56,937 nucleotides of DNA from Gammaproteobacteria bacterium (GCA_026399205.1 JAPLRL010000042.1:1-56937); one strand, 5' to 3'. Shown: positions 36,584-45,509, counted from the first letter of the stretch. Notes: generated by a model from the letters alone, not told the origin. Program-made: numbers and translations.

Positions 36584-36607
36584 ATTTATAAGTACGTACA
36601 TATAAAT
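36584..36607. promoter_or_regulatory. Operator-like palindrome upstream of the Phd/PIN pair
   Basis: ATTTATA-A-GTACGTAC-A-TATAAAT: 24 bp, palindromic except for one central-flank pair. It ends 13 bp before the antitoxin ATG, where an autorepressing antitoxin would bind. Confidence 0.65.
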
Positions 36608-36620
36608 TAAAGACCCCCGT

Positions 36621-36851
36621 ATGCTTTCTTTAACTGAACTTAGAAATGATCTCTACAACAAAATAGATACTTTGATTGAGACGGGTGTGCCTATTGAGCT
36701 AAAACGCAAGGGGCATCTCATCAAAATTATTACGACTACAAAGGCTAGTAAGCTTGCGAGGTTACCTAAGCGTGCTGACTTTGTGATTGAGTCTCCCGAA
36801 GATATCATTCATCACGATTGGTTAAAGGATTGGCATGACCATTTATCTTGA
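36621..36851 (+). CDS. Phd/YefM-like antitoxin
   Basis: 76 residues. It has a short DNA-binding N-terminal half (LTELRNDLYNKID, then PIELKRKGHLIKII) and an acidic C-terminal tail that ends DWLKDWHDHLS, where the toxin would bind. It overlaps the PIN toxin start by 17 bp. An upstream palindrome fits autoregulation. Confidence 0.8.
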   Translation: MLSLTELRNDLYNKIDTLIETGVPIELKRKGHLIKIITTTKASKLARLPKRADFVIESPEDIIHHDWLKDWHDHLS

Positions 36852-37209
36852 TACGCATGTGTTGGTGTGGCTTTTATCAGGAGAAAATAAGCTTCTGAGC
36901 AAAAAAGCAGTCCATTTAATTGAAAACAATGAATTGATAACTGGATCAATTAATTTATTGGAACTCGAATATCTTTATGAAATCAAACGTATTCCAATGC
37001 GCGCACTGGAAGTTTACAATGAGCTGCAGGTTGCTGTTGATTTAAAGCTGCATGACTTGGGTGATAAAGCGATGATGAAATCAATCGATATTGCCTGGAC
37101 GCGCGATCCGTTTGATAGAATCACCGTTGCAGGCAGTGCGATTTTAAATATTCCGCTTCTTACCAAAGATAAGCATATTTTGGAACATTTTCCGCTGGCG
37201 GTGTGGTGA
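36835..37209 (+). CDS. PIN-domain ribonuclease toxin (VapC-like)
   Basis: 124 residues. The PIN acidic residues are visible: D in YLDTHVLVWLL, E in NLLELEYLYE, and D in WTRDPFDRITVAGS, with TKD near the end. It should cleave RNA when its antitoxin is lost. It partners the overlapping upstream antitoxin. The length is normal and nothing is broken. Confidence 0.9.
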   Translation: MTIYLDTHVLVWLLSGENKLLSKKAVHLIENNELITGSINLLELEYLYEIKRIPMRALEVYNELQVAVDLKLHDLGDKAMMKSIDIAWTRDPFDRITVAGSAILNIPLLTKDKHILEHFPLAVW

Positions 37210-37212
37210 ACC

Positions 37213-37255
37213 CCCTCGTCATTGCTTCGCTGCGCTGCGCTCGCAATGACGAGGG
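37213..37255. repeat. Palindromic repeat family F
   Basis: CCCTCGTCATTGC and its inverse GCAATGACGAGGG around a GCTTCGCTGCGCTGCGCTC centre. It lies between the toxin gene and pepP. Confidence 0.9.
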
Positions 37256-37277
37256 CTTAATGTTGTAGGGAGAACAC

Positions 37278-38588
37278 ATGTCCACAAAAAACACCTATGT
37301 AAAACGTCGCCAACAATTGGCGGCGCAAATTGGCGAGGGGGCTTGCGTTATTCTTGGTGCGAATCATGAAGCATTACGGAATGGAGATGCGCATTATCCT
37401 TTTCGGCAAAATAGCGATTTTTATTATCTGACCGGATTTCATGAACCCAATGCGATGCTCATGGTGATGGGGGGGAAGCAAGGGGATAGTTTATTATTTA
37501 ATCGCCCACGGCATCCGGAAATGGAGCAGTGGACTGGGCCTCGGTTGGGGCAAGAGGCGGCACTAGATGTGTTAGGAGTGCAAGCCGCTTATTCAATAGA
37601 TGAGGTGGCAGCCAAACTTCCGGGGTTGGTGAGTGGATATCGCACGCTTTATTATGCGATGGGGCATGACGCGGTGTGTGAAAAGTTGATTCTTCGCACG
37701 ATGACGCAGTTGAAAGACCAGTCTCAAAAAATGGGTTCTGGAGCCTGCCAATTGGCGGATAGTTCGCCTCTTTTAAGCGAGATGCGGTTATTTAAGAGCG
37801 ATGAAGAAATTGCATTAATGCAAAAAGCGGCAGATATTTCAGTTTTGGCGCATCGACATGCCATGCAGCGCTGTCCTACTTTTGAATATGAATACCAATT
37901 AGAAGCAGAGTTACGTTATATTTTCACTCAGCATGGGTGTAGTGGCGTGGCGTATGAGCCGATTGTTGCCGCGGGAAAAAATGCCTGTATTTTGCATTAT
38001 TCGGCCAATCATGCGCCTTTAAATCCAAGTGACTTGGTTTTAATTGATGCGGCCGGTGAATTTGAAAATTACGCAGCTGATATCACCCGCACCTTTCCGA
38101 TTAAAGGTCGATTTTCTGCAGAGCAGCGCGCTTTGTATGAGTTAGTATGGGCGTCACAAACGGCTGCAATGAAATTGGTTAAGCCTGGTGTGATATGGTC
38201 TTGTTTGCAAGACGAAATCGTACGCGTGTTGACAGCGGGGCTATGTGATTTAGGGTTGTTAACAGGAACACTCGATGGATTAATAGAGGCTCAAGCGTAT
38301 AAACGGTTTTATATGCATGGATCAGGTCATTGGTTGGGCTTGGATGTTCATGATAGTGGTCATTATAGACAAAATAATCTTTACCGTTCACTAGAGCCTG
38401 GCATGGTGTTTACCATTGAGCCTGGGTTGTATATTTCAGAGCAATGCGCAGAGGTTGATTCGCGTTGGCACAATATAGGCATACGCATCGAAGATGATAT
38501 TCTGGTGACGACAACAGGGTATCGTAATTTGAGCGCAGACTTGTTAGTTGACCCTGATGATATTGAAGCTTGGATGTTGCAAGGATGA
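37278..38588 (+). CDS. pepP: Xaa-Pro aminopeptidase PepP
   Basis: 436 residues. It removes N-terminal residues before proline. The creatinase-type N-terminal domain holds FRQNSDFYYLTGF. The pita-bread domain has the dinuclear metal ligands: Asp in LIDAAGEFENYAADITR (both), His in HGSGHWLGLDVHD, Glu in IEPGLY and Glu in IRIEDD. It heads the conserved pepP-ubiH-ubiI unit, and its TGA overlaps the ubiH ATG. Confidence 0.96.
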   Translation: MSTKNTYVKRRQQLAAQIGEGACVILGANHEALRNGDAHYPFRQNSDFYYLTGFHEPNAMLMVMGGKQGDSLLFNRPRHPEMEQWTGPRLGQEAALDVLGVQAAYSIDEVAAKLPGLVSGYRTLYYAMGHDAVCEKLILRTMTQLKDQSQKMGSGACQLADSSPLLSEMRLFKSDEEIALMQKAADISVLAHRHAMQRCPTFEYEYQLEAELRYIFTQHGCSGVAYEPIVAAGKNACILHYSANHAPLNPSDLVLIDAAGEFENYAADITRTFPIKGRFSAEQRALYELVWASQTAAMKLVKPGVIWSCLQDEIVRVLTAGLCDLGLLTGTLDGLIEAQAYKRFYMHGSGHWLGLDVHDSGHYRQNNLYRSLEPGMVFTIEPGLYISEQCAEVDSRWHNIGIRIEDDILVTTTGYRNLSADLLVDPDDIEAWMLQG

Positions 38589-39796
38589 GTACGAAGCCTG
38601 ATATATTGATTGTGGGTGCAGGGCTATCGGGTTCTATTTTATATCTGGCTTTACAGCAAACAGGGTATCGCGTTGTCTTGTGTGATGGGGGTGATTTTGC
38701 AAATAAAACCACCCCGTCGTTTGATGCCCGATCGATTGCGTTGAATGCGGCAAGCGTGCAAATTTTAAAGGCAGTGGGGTTATGGGATGCATTGTCTTCT
38801 CATGCGACCGCAGTGCAAAACATACAGATTTCTTCACAAGGTCAATTTGGTGCTGCGCGATTTAATGCTCAGGATGAAGAAACGCCATTAGGCTATGTGG
38901 TTGAAATGCATCGGTTTTATCAGATTTTGCAACCCAAGTTGCAAACCAAAGATGTGTTATGGCGTACGAAGTTAATTCATTATGAGAGCGAAACAGGGCA
39001 AGTGACCCTACAAAACCAACATAAACAATGGACCCTTCAACCCAAATTGATTGTGGCAGCAGACGGGACACATTCTTGCCTGCGATCGTTTGTCTCCTTG
39101 CCCACGCAAACCCGCCCGCAAACCCATTATGCTGTGCTAGCTAATTTATCTTTAAGACGCCCTCATATGGGGCGCGCCTTTGAGCGATTTACGCCACAAG
39201 GGCCCTTAGCACTCTTACCCATTGAAGATAGCCGCATGGCGTTGGTGTGGTGCTTACCCGCCCAGGATGCGATAGCATTACAACAGTTACCAGAAAAACA
39301 GTTTATGCACACGTTTTATCAGGTGTTTGGGGGGCGATTGGGTCGGTTTAAACAATTGGGTGCGCGGGTTTGTGTGCCACTCGCAGAAACCATCATGCCA
39401 ATTCAACATCAGTGGCCTCTTGTGTTCATTGGGAATGCGGCCCAAACCCTGCATCCACTTGGCGCACAAGGGTTTAATTTGGGCTTAAGGGATATTGCCC
39501 ATTTGGTACAATGTGTGGGGCAAGCGGGTTTACAGTCTCAAATGTTAGCGCAGTATCATTTGCTACGTGAAACCGATAGAAAAAAGGTCATCTCAGCGAT
39601 TCAGGGTGTGTTGAGTGTCTTTAAGCATCAGGCTTTACCGATTCGTTTATTGCGTAGTTTGGCCTTAAGTGTGTTTGAACAAACGCACTGGGGGGAATCG
39701 ACGATGGTGCGACATGCGAGTGGCTTAGGCGGACTCGCACCTGATCTTGCCTGCGGGTTTCCGCTGTCTTCTGTCGGGGGTAAGCATGGTTCATGA
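38585..39796 (+). CDS. ubiH: 2-octaprenyl-6-methoxyphenol hydroxylase UbiH
   Basis: 403-residue FAD monooxygenase of ubiquinone synthesis. DILIVGAGLSGSI is the FAD fold and FIGNAAQTLHPLGAQGFNLG is the UbiH-type second FAD motif (GN, as in E. coli UbiH, where relatives have GD). I chose the ATG at 38585, which overlaps the pepP stop (ATGA); an in-frame ATG 15 bp earlier is possible. It overlaps ubiI at its end. Confidence 0.94.
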   Translation: MSTKPDILIVGAGLSGSILYLALQQTGYRVVLCDGGDFANKTTPSFDARSIALNAASVQILKAVGLWDALSSHATAVQNIQISSQGQFGAARFNAQDEETPLGYVVEMHRFYQILQPKLQTKDVLWRTKLIHYESETGQVTLQNQHKQWTLQPKLIVAADGTHSCLRSFVSLPTQTRPQTHYAVLANLSLRRPHMGRAFERFTPQGPLALLPIEDSRMALVWCLPAQDAIALQQLPEKQFMHTFYQVFGGRLGRFKQLGARVCVPLAETIMPIQHQWPLVFIGNAAQTLHPLGAQGFNLGLRDIAHLVQCVGQAGLQSQMLAQYHLLRETDRKKVISAIQGVLSVFKHQALPIRLLRSLALSVFEQTHWGESTMVRHASGLGGLAPDLACGFPLSSVGGKHGS

Positions 39797-40949
39797 CGAT
39801 GAGGTGCTTGTTCTAGGTGCGGGGGTGGTTGGACTCTGTGCGGCTTTGAGTATGGCCAAACGCGGAAAACGAGTGGCATTGCTTGATAAGGGGGATTTAT
39901 CGACCGCACAAGACGCTGCACCCTTGGGCCGGGTTTATGCCTTGAATGCGGCTTCGCTCTCTTTATTAACGTCGCTAGGCGCGTTAGAGGCCAGTACTGC
40001 AGATTGGATGACACCTTATGAGCGCATGGCCGTTTGGGTAGCCAATCGTTCAGCTGAGATCGATTTTGATTCAAGGCTCATCGGATTGTCACAATTAGGC
40101 GTCATTGCATCTGATGCGGGTTTAATGCAAGCTTTATTCAATCAAATCAAAGACCACGAGCTTATTTCTTATTATGCTAAGGTCTCTATTCACCATATTT
40201 CTGAACAACCTGACGGCGTACAATTACGTGATCACCAATCGAGCTGGCGAGCGCCACTTGCACTCATTGCAGATGGCGCGCAATCTAGTTTTAGAAAACA
40301 GTTGAATTTGCCTGTGACTCAGTGGTCTTATCATCAAGACGCGTTGATAACAGTTGTAGAAACCACCTTACCCCATCGACACTGTTGTTACCAAGTGTTT
40401 CTACCAGATGGCCCACTTGCTTTTTTACCCTTATCTCATCCGCATCAATGTGCGATTGTTTGGTCCACATCGGTGGCGCAAGCGAAACATCTATTGGCTT
40501 TGGATGTTGCGGTTTTTAATCAAATGCTCACCCAACAGATAAGAGGGCGCCTTGGAGAGGTCAAAAGCCAGGGACCTTGCACGCGATTTCCACTGACCAT
40601 GCGGCATACGCAGCAGTACGTGGGTAAACATTGGTTGTTATTAGGGGATGCGGCACACACGATTCATCCTATGGCGGGATTAGGCTTAAATGTGGGCTTA
40701 GCCGATTTACAATGTTGGTTGCAGCAGGTTGACGCAGGCGGATTAAATCGCCTGACACGTGCGCTTGGCGCCTATCAACGTGAACGTAAAGCCCAAGTGT
40801 GGCAAACTATTTTGATGTTGGAAGGGTTAAAAACGATGTTCTCTACGCCTCTTCAACCGCTGCAGATGCTACGTGATATAGGACTGCATGCGTGTCAGAA
40901 AGTGCCGATTTTGAAACGGTTGTTTATTCATGGTGCAAACTCAGTTTAA
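39786..40949 (+). CDS. ubiI: 2-octaprenylphenol hydroxylase UbiI (VisC)
   Basis: 387 residues from the ATG at 39786 (GGGGGTAAG upstream; the frame is open from 39747). VLVLGAGVVGLCAA and LLGDAAHTIHPMAGLGLNVG are the two FAD motifs of the UbiH/UbiF/UbiI family. Third of pepP-ubiH-ubiI, a position held by ubiI in E. coli. It hydroxylates C5 of the quinone ring precursor. UbiF-like activity cannot be excluded from sequence. Confidence 0.9.
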   Translation: MVHDDEVLVLGAGVVGLCAALSMAKRGKRVALLDKGDLSTAQDAAPLGRVYALNAASLSLLTSLGALEASTADWMTPYERMAVWVANRSAEIDFDSRLIGLSQLGVIASDAGLMQALFNQIKDHELISYYAKVSIHHISEQPDGVQLRDHQSSWRAPLALIADGAQSSFRKQLNLPVTQWSYHQDALITVVETTLPHRHCCYQVFLPDGPLAFLPLSHPHQCAIVWSTSVAQAKHLLALDVAVFNQMLTQQIRGRLGEVKSQGPCTRFPLTMRHTQQYVGKHWLLLGDAAHTIHPMAGLGLNVGLADLQCWLQQVDAGGLNRLTRALGAYQRERKAQVWQTILMLEGLKTMFSTPLQPLQMLRDIGLHACQKVPILKRLFIHGANSV

Positions 40950-40951
40950 GG

Positions 40952-41527
40952 CTAATGCGCCTGTTTACCCCGAGGGTCCTCTAACTGCTCAGCTTTGTCT
41001 GCCTTAAGATGCAGCACAGCAAGACGCGTATATTCATACACTTCTGTTAACGCCAGCTCATCATCGTCGGTGAACGCGAGCTGTTCATAATCGAGCAGAG
41101 AAAACTCTTGGAGATGAAACAACAGATCTTGAGTGTCTTCATTGAGTTGTGCTTTGCTTGAGGAGGGAAGATGGAACCCTTGCAAAAAGCCTTGACACCA
41201 TTCGCTGAACGCTTTTGCGCGCTCAGGTAATGCAACACCATCGTCGGGTAATAAAAGTTGAAAAGAAAAATCTAAATGGGTGATTAAGTGCTCACTGATT
41301 GAAAAAACAGATAATAAGGCGGCTTTATCCGCGGCATGGATGCTGGCCGGGCTGCTGGATAGAAGCGTGTTTAAAAAAGTAAGTGCTTGCTCGGGCTGTC
41401 CAATACAAATATACCCACATAATAAGCCATGTAATTGGCTAAGTGAGAAAGGTAGGTCGATAGGTTCAACTAAAGAAGAGAGCTCCCCGTAAGCGGGAAG
41501 TGATATTTGCGCGTCATTTTGATTCAT
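40952..41527 (-). CDS. ygfB: YgfB/UPF0149 family protein
   Basis: 191 residues from the ATG at 41527 (MNQNDAQISLP). The open frame continues to 41686, but that stretch overlaps the divergent zapA leader and looks non-coding. PFSLSQLHGLLCGYIC and FSEWCQGFLQGF are UPF0149 signatures, with the acidic DYEQLAFTDDDELALTEVYEY near the end. The function is not settled. Position between ubiI and zapA is the standard gammaproteobacterial order. Confidence 0.92.
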   Translation of the reverse strand: MNQNDAQISLPAYGELSSLVEPIDLPFSLSQLHGLLCGYICIGQPEQALTFLNTLLSSSPASIHAADKAALLSVFSISEHLITHLDFSFQLLLPDDGVALPERAKAFSEWCQGFLQGFHLPSSSKAQLNEDTQDLLFHLQEFSLLDYEQLAFTDDDELALTEVYEYTRLAVLHLKADKAEQLEDPRGKQAH

Positions 41528-41648
41528 TTTTGATGTAGTTTGCCAGTAACTTGAGAGGAAAGTATAGCGTATTTGCGCAAGCAAGCCAAACTTGATATTA
41601 TTTGAGCAGATGGTTGTTGTATCGTTTTTTGTTGTAGGAGGTTCCCTG

Positions 41649-41975
41649 ATGAGTGATGTGGTGTCTTGTCCAATTAAAGTATTCAAGAAAACCTATGAAA
41701 TGAAGTGTCCTAAAACCGAAGTAGAAAATTTGCAGACGGCAGTCACGCGACTCAATGCGTTATTGAAGCAACATAAGCAACAATTTTCAGACTTAACCGA
41801 ATTTCAATTGATGTTATTATCTGCCGTGACGATGGCGCATGAGCTGGGCGCGTGTCAAAAACAACAATCACTTGAGCGCGAGCAGGTTGCTCAAGTGGTT
41901 GGGTTATTAGAAAAAAACAAATTGTTATTGCAGTCGGTGAACGACATGCCGTTGTCTGTTCAACTAGGCGAGTGA
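41649..41975 (+). CDS. zapA: Cell-division protein ZapA
   Basis: 108 residues from the ATG at 41649 (GGAGG upstream; the frame is open from 41592). It binds FtsZ and bundles its filaments. The N-terminal globular head (CPIKVFKKTYEMKCP) and the C-terminal coiled coil (QQSLEREQVAQVVGLLEKN) are present. It is divergent from ygfB. The 6S RNA and ygfA that often follow zapA are not here; the deaminase-like gene lies opposite and overlaps its 3' end by 16 bp. Confidence 0.9.
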   Translation: MSDVVSCPIKVFKKTYEMKCPKTEVENLQTAVTRLNALLKQHKQQFSDLTEFQLMLLSAVTMAHELGACQKQQSLEREQVAQVVGLLEKNKLLLQSVNDMPLSVQLGE

Positions 41976-43342
41976 GCCCTTCCTTTGGGATGTTGGTCAG
42001 TATCGCTTCTCGGAGCGCTGCTGCTCGCTGTTTTTCCTATAAATATACCGTGTCTTGCTAAAGGAGTTCTCTCGTCCTCGGGTTCATACTCAATTGGTCG
42101 CATGGGACTAATAGTACGAGGGCGTTTTCTTCTTCTTTCATCAGGGGTTTCCTGAGGGCTGGTTTTTGCGATGAGAGGCGCCATTTTTTTTGGCGTCATC
42201 GGTGCTTGTTGCCCTGTTCTTACATTTACCGTTCTTGAAAATGTTTGTCCATGTGAGCCGCTGATGATGAAATGCGGTATTCCCTCTGATAGCGGTCTTA
42301 GTGCATTGTGGCAAGTTTCGCAGCTGAGTTTAGATATTCCCATGGGTGTATTCTCAGTTAATCTACCATTATTGTCAGTATAATAAACAATCAGTTGTTC
42401 TCCATGAAAATCACTCGAGTACATGGTGTGGAAGATCGGATCTGCTTTCATTGAAATCGGGGTAAGAATTAGGGGGGGACGCTCTAGGGCGCAATTTTTT
42501 TCAAGCGCAGAAAAGGTGTCGTCATCTAATAGCATCGCATCAAACCATTTATATAACGCTTGCACAAATTCATCTCGTCGGACTGAGATGCCAAATGGTT
42601 GAATCAGCTGGAGGGTGAAGTGTATCGCTGCTGGCATGAGGACACTGATGTCGGCGTGTTTCCGCCAGGTTGGGCCATATTTGTCAACTAAGAGACATTG
42701 AAGTTGATGGGTGACTTGTCTAATCTGAGTAAGTCGATCCACAAGGGCATTTTGTACGGTTGCTTCTTCTTTTTCCGAGGAAACGTTGGCACCAATCACC
42801 AGTTGATCATTAAAAAAAGTGACTGCAGTACAGACAGAATATTGTGATTGGAGACTGAGGAGTCGAGCTAAACTGTCGAGTCTGCGAAGCTTGATATTCT
42901 CGTCACGTCCTTCTGTATAGGTGCGTTGATCTTGTGGTGAAAAATGCTCTAGCCAATACATCTGCATTTCAGCGAAAGCTGGTTGTGGTTCGATTTGGGC
43001 ACTCAATTGTAATACATAATCCAAGCATCTCTGTGAATTCTCGACAGTTGTTTGGTATAATGCCATTGAAATTTGGTTATAATAGGTATCGATTAACAGC
43101 TTGAAAAACGAGGTGTTTTCAAATTGGCTATAGAGATAAGAAATATTTTCGTTACATAAACTCATCTCTGAGAAAATGTGATCAATAAGTTGAGCCATTG
43201 GTCCAATTTCGGTGATCTTTGTGATCACCTGATAGGGTTCTGGAAAAAGTTGAATAAACCGATTCCAAATAGGTGAATTCTCTTGCTTAAGTTTTATTAA
43301 AAGCGCTTGGCGGAATTTTTTTGAAAATGCATCGGGTTTCAT
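41960..43342 (-). CDS. OTT_1508-like deaminase-fold protein, putative effector
   Basis: 460 residues. The region about 305-370 shows H313-x-E315 (FHGEQL), then GISKLSCETCH with C341 and C344, then FIISGSHGQTF. HxE with CxxC is the zinc site of nucleotide/nucleic-acid deaminases, and GISKL.C..CH is close to the OTT_1508/fungal branch. A strand SVCTAVTFFNDQLVIGAN (169-186) fits the fold's start, with a helical insert between. Residues 1-145 are helical and unrecognised. After 380 comes a disordered tail with the basic RRRKRPR (403-409), like a eukaryotic nuclear localisation signal. AGAGGA precedes the start. A toxin-like or host-targeted role is inference. Confidence 0.7.
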   Translation of the reverse strand: MKPDAFSKKFRQALLIKLKQENSPIWNRFIQLFPEPYQVITKITEIGPMAQLIDHIFSEMSLCNENISYLYSQFENTSFFKLLIDTYYNQISMALYQTTVENSQRCLDYVLQLSAQIEPQPAFAEMQMYWLEHFSPQDQRTYTEGRDENIKLRRLDSLARLLSLQSQYSVCTAVTFFNDQLVIGANVSSEKEEATVQNALVDRLTQIRQVTHQLQCLLVDKYGPTWRKHADISVLMPAAIHFTLQLIQPFGISVRRDEFVQALYKWFDAMLLDDDTFSALEKNCALERPPLILTPISMKADPIFHTMYSSDFHGEQLIVYYTDNNGRLTENTPMGISKLSCETCHNALRPLSEGIPHFIISGSHGQTFSRTVNVRTGQQAPMTPKKMAPLIAKTSPQETPDERRRKRPRTISPMRPIEYEPEDERTPLARHGIFIGKTASSSAPRSDTDQHPKGRAHSPS

Positions 43343-43356
43343 GTTTTTATTTCCTC

Positions 43357-43370
43357 TATTAGATCTAATA
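43357..43370. promoter_or_regulatory. Perfect 14-bp palindrome in the deaminase leader
   Basis: TATTAGATCTAATA, 14 bp before the start of the deaminase-like gene and close to its ribosome-binding site. It could be an operator. Confidence 0.4.
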
Positions 43371-43536
43371 TAGTTGCAGTATGTTCAATTTATTTTTACA
43401 TAAAGTCAAGAAAAAGTATTAAAAAAACGCGTTATTAAGAAGAAGTTACGGCATCATGATTGCAATTGATTCATCTTAATGGTTCCGTTACAAAAAATAT
43501 GTATGCTACAATGAATTTTTTTTGATCATGGGAATA

Positions 43537-44487
43537 ATGATGAGACGGCTATTATTAAGTATATTACTTTCGTTGTCTGTGCAATGTGGATTTGCAGTAA
43601 CGTTAGATAATATCGTTATTTTTGGAGATAGTCTTTCTGATACGGGTAATTTGTATGAATACATGAAGCACCAGTTGCCTCAATCGCCACCTTATTATAC
43701 AGGGCATTTTAGTGATGGCCCTATTTGGGTTGAGTATTTAATGAAGCATTATTTTGAAAATGCAGATGCACGCATTTTAAATTATGCCTTTGGTGGGGCG
43801 GGGGTATTAAATGATAATGGCGATGATGATGATGTCTTTTTTACCCTAAATCGTGAAATTGATACCTATTTACTGTCGCATGCCGATATTGCCAACCCGC
43901 AAAGTTTATTTATTGTCTGGATTGGAGGAAACAATTATTTAGGCGCACCAGACAATGCAGATGAGGTCACCGAGCAAGTTAAAAATGGGATACAAAAAGG
44001 ATTAGAAAGACTGGTTCAAGCAGGAGCAAAGCACATTCTGCTCATGAATCTACCTGATCTTTCAAGAACACCGCTGGCACAAGAGTTAGAAGCAGAGCAA
44101 TCGCTTGAGACTTTATCTGTCATGCATAACGATAAATTATTCGGCTTGTTTAAACAAATGCAACAGCAGATTCCTGCCGTTCAGTGGATGTTTTTTGATG
44201 TAAACAAAGTGTTTGTCAAACTGACCAATCATTATCGGGAGTTCGGTTTCGACTATTTACACGAGACTTGTTATGATGCACTGATTCAGCCGAATGAAAA
44301 AACAAGCTTATTAAAAATGGTGGCCAGTGTTCATGCAAAGAACGCCAGCATATCGGCAGCTCATCCGACCTGTGAGCGATATTTTTTCTTTGATTTGGTG
44401 CACCCAACCACACAGGTCCATCAATTAACCTCACAGTATTTATTTGAAAAGCTAGATCAAGAACATATTGCGTTTAAGGGACGGTAA
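43537..44487 (+). CDS. Secreted GDSL/SGNH lipase (PlaA-like)
   Basis: About 316 residues. A signal peptide (MRRLLLSILLSLSVQCGFA) is followed by block I IFGDSLSDTGN with the catalytic Ser, the block II Gly in NYAFGGAGV, block III GGNNY with oxyanion Asn, and block V DLVHPT with catalytic Asp and His. This is the family of Legionella PlaA/PlaC lysophospholipases exported by type II secretion, which fits gspDE in this window. Start candidates lie at 43522 (TTG), 43528, 43537 and 43540; GGGAA (43530-43534) favours the last two. Confidence 0.9.
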   Translation: MMRRLLLSILLSLSVQCGFAVTLDNIVIFGDSLSDTGNLYEYMKHQLPQSPPYYTGHFSDGPIWVEYLMKHYFENADARILNYAFGGAGVLNDNGDDDDVFFTLNREIDTYLLSHADIANPQSLFIVWIGGNNYLGAPDNADEVTEQVKNGIQKGLERLVQAGAKHILLMNLPDLSRTPLAQELEAEQSLETLSVMHNDKLFGLFKQMQQQIPAVQWMFFDVNKVFVKLTNHYREFGFDYLHETCYDALIQPNEKTSLLKMVASVHAKNASISAAHPTCERYFFFDLVHPTTQVHQLTSQYLFEKLDQEHIAFKGR

Positions 44488-44550
44488 AGTGTATGAGTTA
44501 TTGTTTTACAGTCCCTCAGTAAAAAAAAACGGCAAGAGGACATTTTTCTA

Positions 44551-44579
44551 TTGACCAGGTCCTCGATTCTATTTAGAAT
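44551..44579 (+). promoter_or_regulatory. Sigma-70 promoter of tRNA-Asn
   Basis: TTGACC, a 17-nt spacer and TAGAAT end 11 nt before the tRNA, so transcription should start about 5 nt upstream of the mature end. Confidence 0.75.
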
Positions 44580-44590
44580 TCAGCCTCAAT

Positions 44591-44666
44591 TCCCCGGTAG
44601 CTCAGTCGGTAGAGCGGATGACTGTTAATCATTAGGTCGTTGGTTCGAGTCCAATCCGGGGAGCCA
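44591..44666 (+). tRNA. tRNA-Asn (GUU)
   Basis: 76 nt. The acceptor stem TCCCCGG pairs with CCGGGGA, discriminator G and CCA are encoded, the D-loop is AGCTCAGTCGGTAGAGC, the anticodon loop CTGTTAA gives GTT, and the T-arm contains GGTTCGAGTCC. Confidence 0.98.
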
Positions 44667-44997
44667 TATTCTGTAAGGGTTTTAGAGAAAAGCCTGCTTC
44701 AAGATAAATAATTTTGGTACCAGTCTGGGTACCAGATCTCGAATGTAACTAATTGATATTGATTGTTCATAATGCTTTTGATTCACGGCTCCAATAGCTA
44801 AATAACATTGCTTAGCTGAATAGCTAACTACAAAATAATGGTTTAGTAGAAAATATTGGGTCAAGGGCGGCCTCATGGGCTAGTGCAGCAGCTCCTTGGC
44901 GTAGATGAATAACAAGAGATACCTATTTTTGTGGTAACGGTCACAATTACTTAGCTAGCGGCCCGACGGCGTTAATGGCAAATGTAAACACGCCCTA
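44667..44997. other. 331-bp gap after tRNA-Asn
   Basis: No convincing gene. GGTACCAG occurs twice 12 bp apart (44716-44723 and 44728-44735) close to the tRNA end. tRNA 3' ends are common integration sites, so this could be a scar of a lost element. A 64-codon minus-strand open frame here has no recognisable features. Confidence 0.4.
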
Positions 44998-45507
44998 CTA
45001 TTTCAGTATATTTTTATTTATCGTGACCATCATGAGCCCTACGAAAAATAATTTAATTCCAAATAATATACCTATCGCCCATGCGCCGGATAATGGAAAT
45101 TGAGCAGCAATCAGGACGCCTAGCAGAATAGAGATGAGACCACTCAATATCAGCCAGGCTGCTCCCATTTTGGGGCGCAAGTAGACGCTAATGCTGATTT
45201 CTAAGATCCCCTCGGCTATAAAGTATGCGGCCAACAATAAAGTCAGTAGGTCGGCGGTTATCATCAGATTAGCAATCATGAGGAGGCCGCAAACACTGGT
45301 GAGTAGACCAATCAACAGGAGGAGTAGTTGGTGTGAAAACTGAGCGACTTGAAAAGCCAGAATAATACGAAAAATACCGACGATGAACACCAGCAAGCCG
45401 ACAGCAAATGCAATGGATAAGCCCGTTATATTGGGCGCAATCATGGCTAATAGACCAAACATCATAATGAGCATGCCATACTGCGTAACGTTTTTACGTG
45501 TGATCAT
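44998..45507 (-). CDS. HdeD-family (DUF308) membrane protein
   Basis: 169 residues with six short transmembrane helices in pairs, the DUF308 repeat pattern, including IANLMITADLLTLLLAAYFI and LISILLGVLIAAQFP. HdeD is linked to acid resistance in E. coli; the mechanism is unclear. It starts 2 bp after the stop of the PEP-mutase-family gene and is cotranscribed with it. Confidence 0.85.
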   Translation of the reverse strand: MITRKNVTQYGMLIMMFGLLAMIAPNITGLSIAFAVGLLVFIVGIFRIILAFQVAQFSHQLLLLLIGLLTSVCGLLMIANLMITADLLTLLLAAYFIAEGILEISISVYLRPKMGAAWLILSGLISILLGVLIAAQFPLSGAWAIGILFGIKLFFVGLMMVTINKNILK

Positions 45508-45509
45508 GT

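Noticed and set aside
41528-41686. N-terminal extension of ygfB
   Set aside because: It runs into the divergent zapA leader and has no resemblance to UPF0149.
41976-43500. 6S RNA (ssrS) after zapA
   Set aside because: The sequence is a long minus-strand coding region; no 6S-like structure was apparent.
44682-44876. 64-codon minus-strand open frame after tRNA-Asn
   Set aside because: No domain, no clear ribosome-binding site, and it covers the direct GGTACCAG repeats; likely chance.
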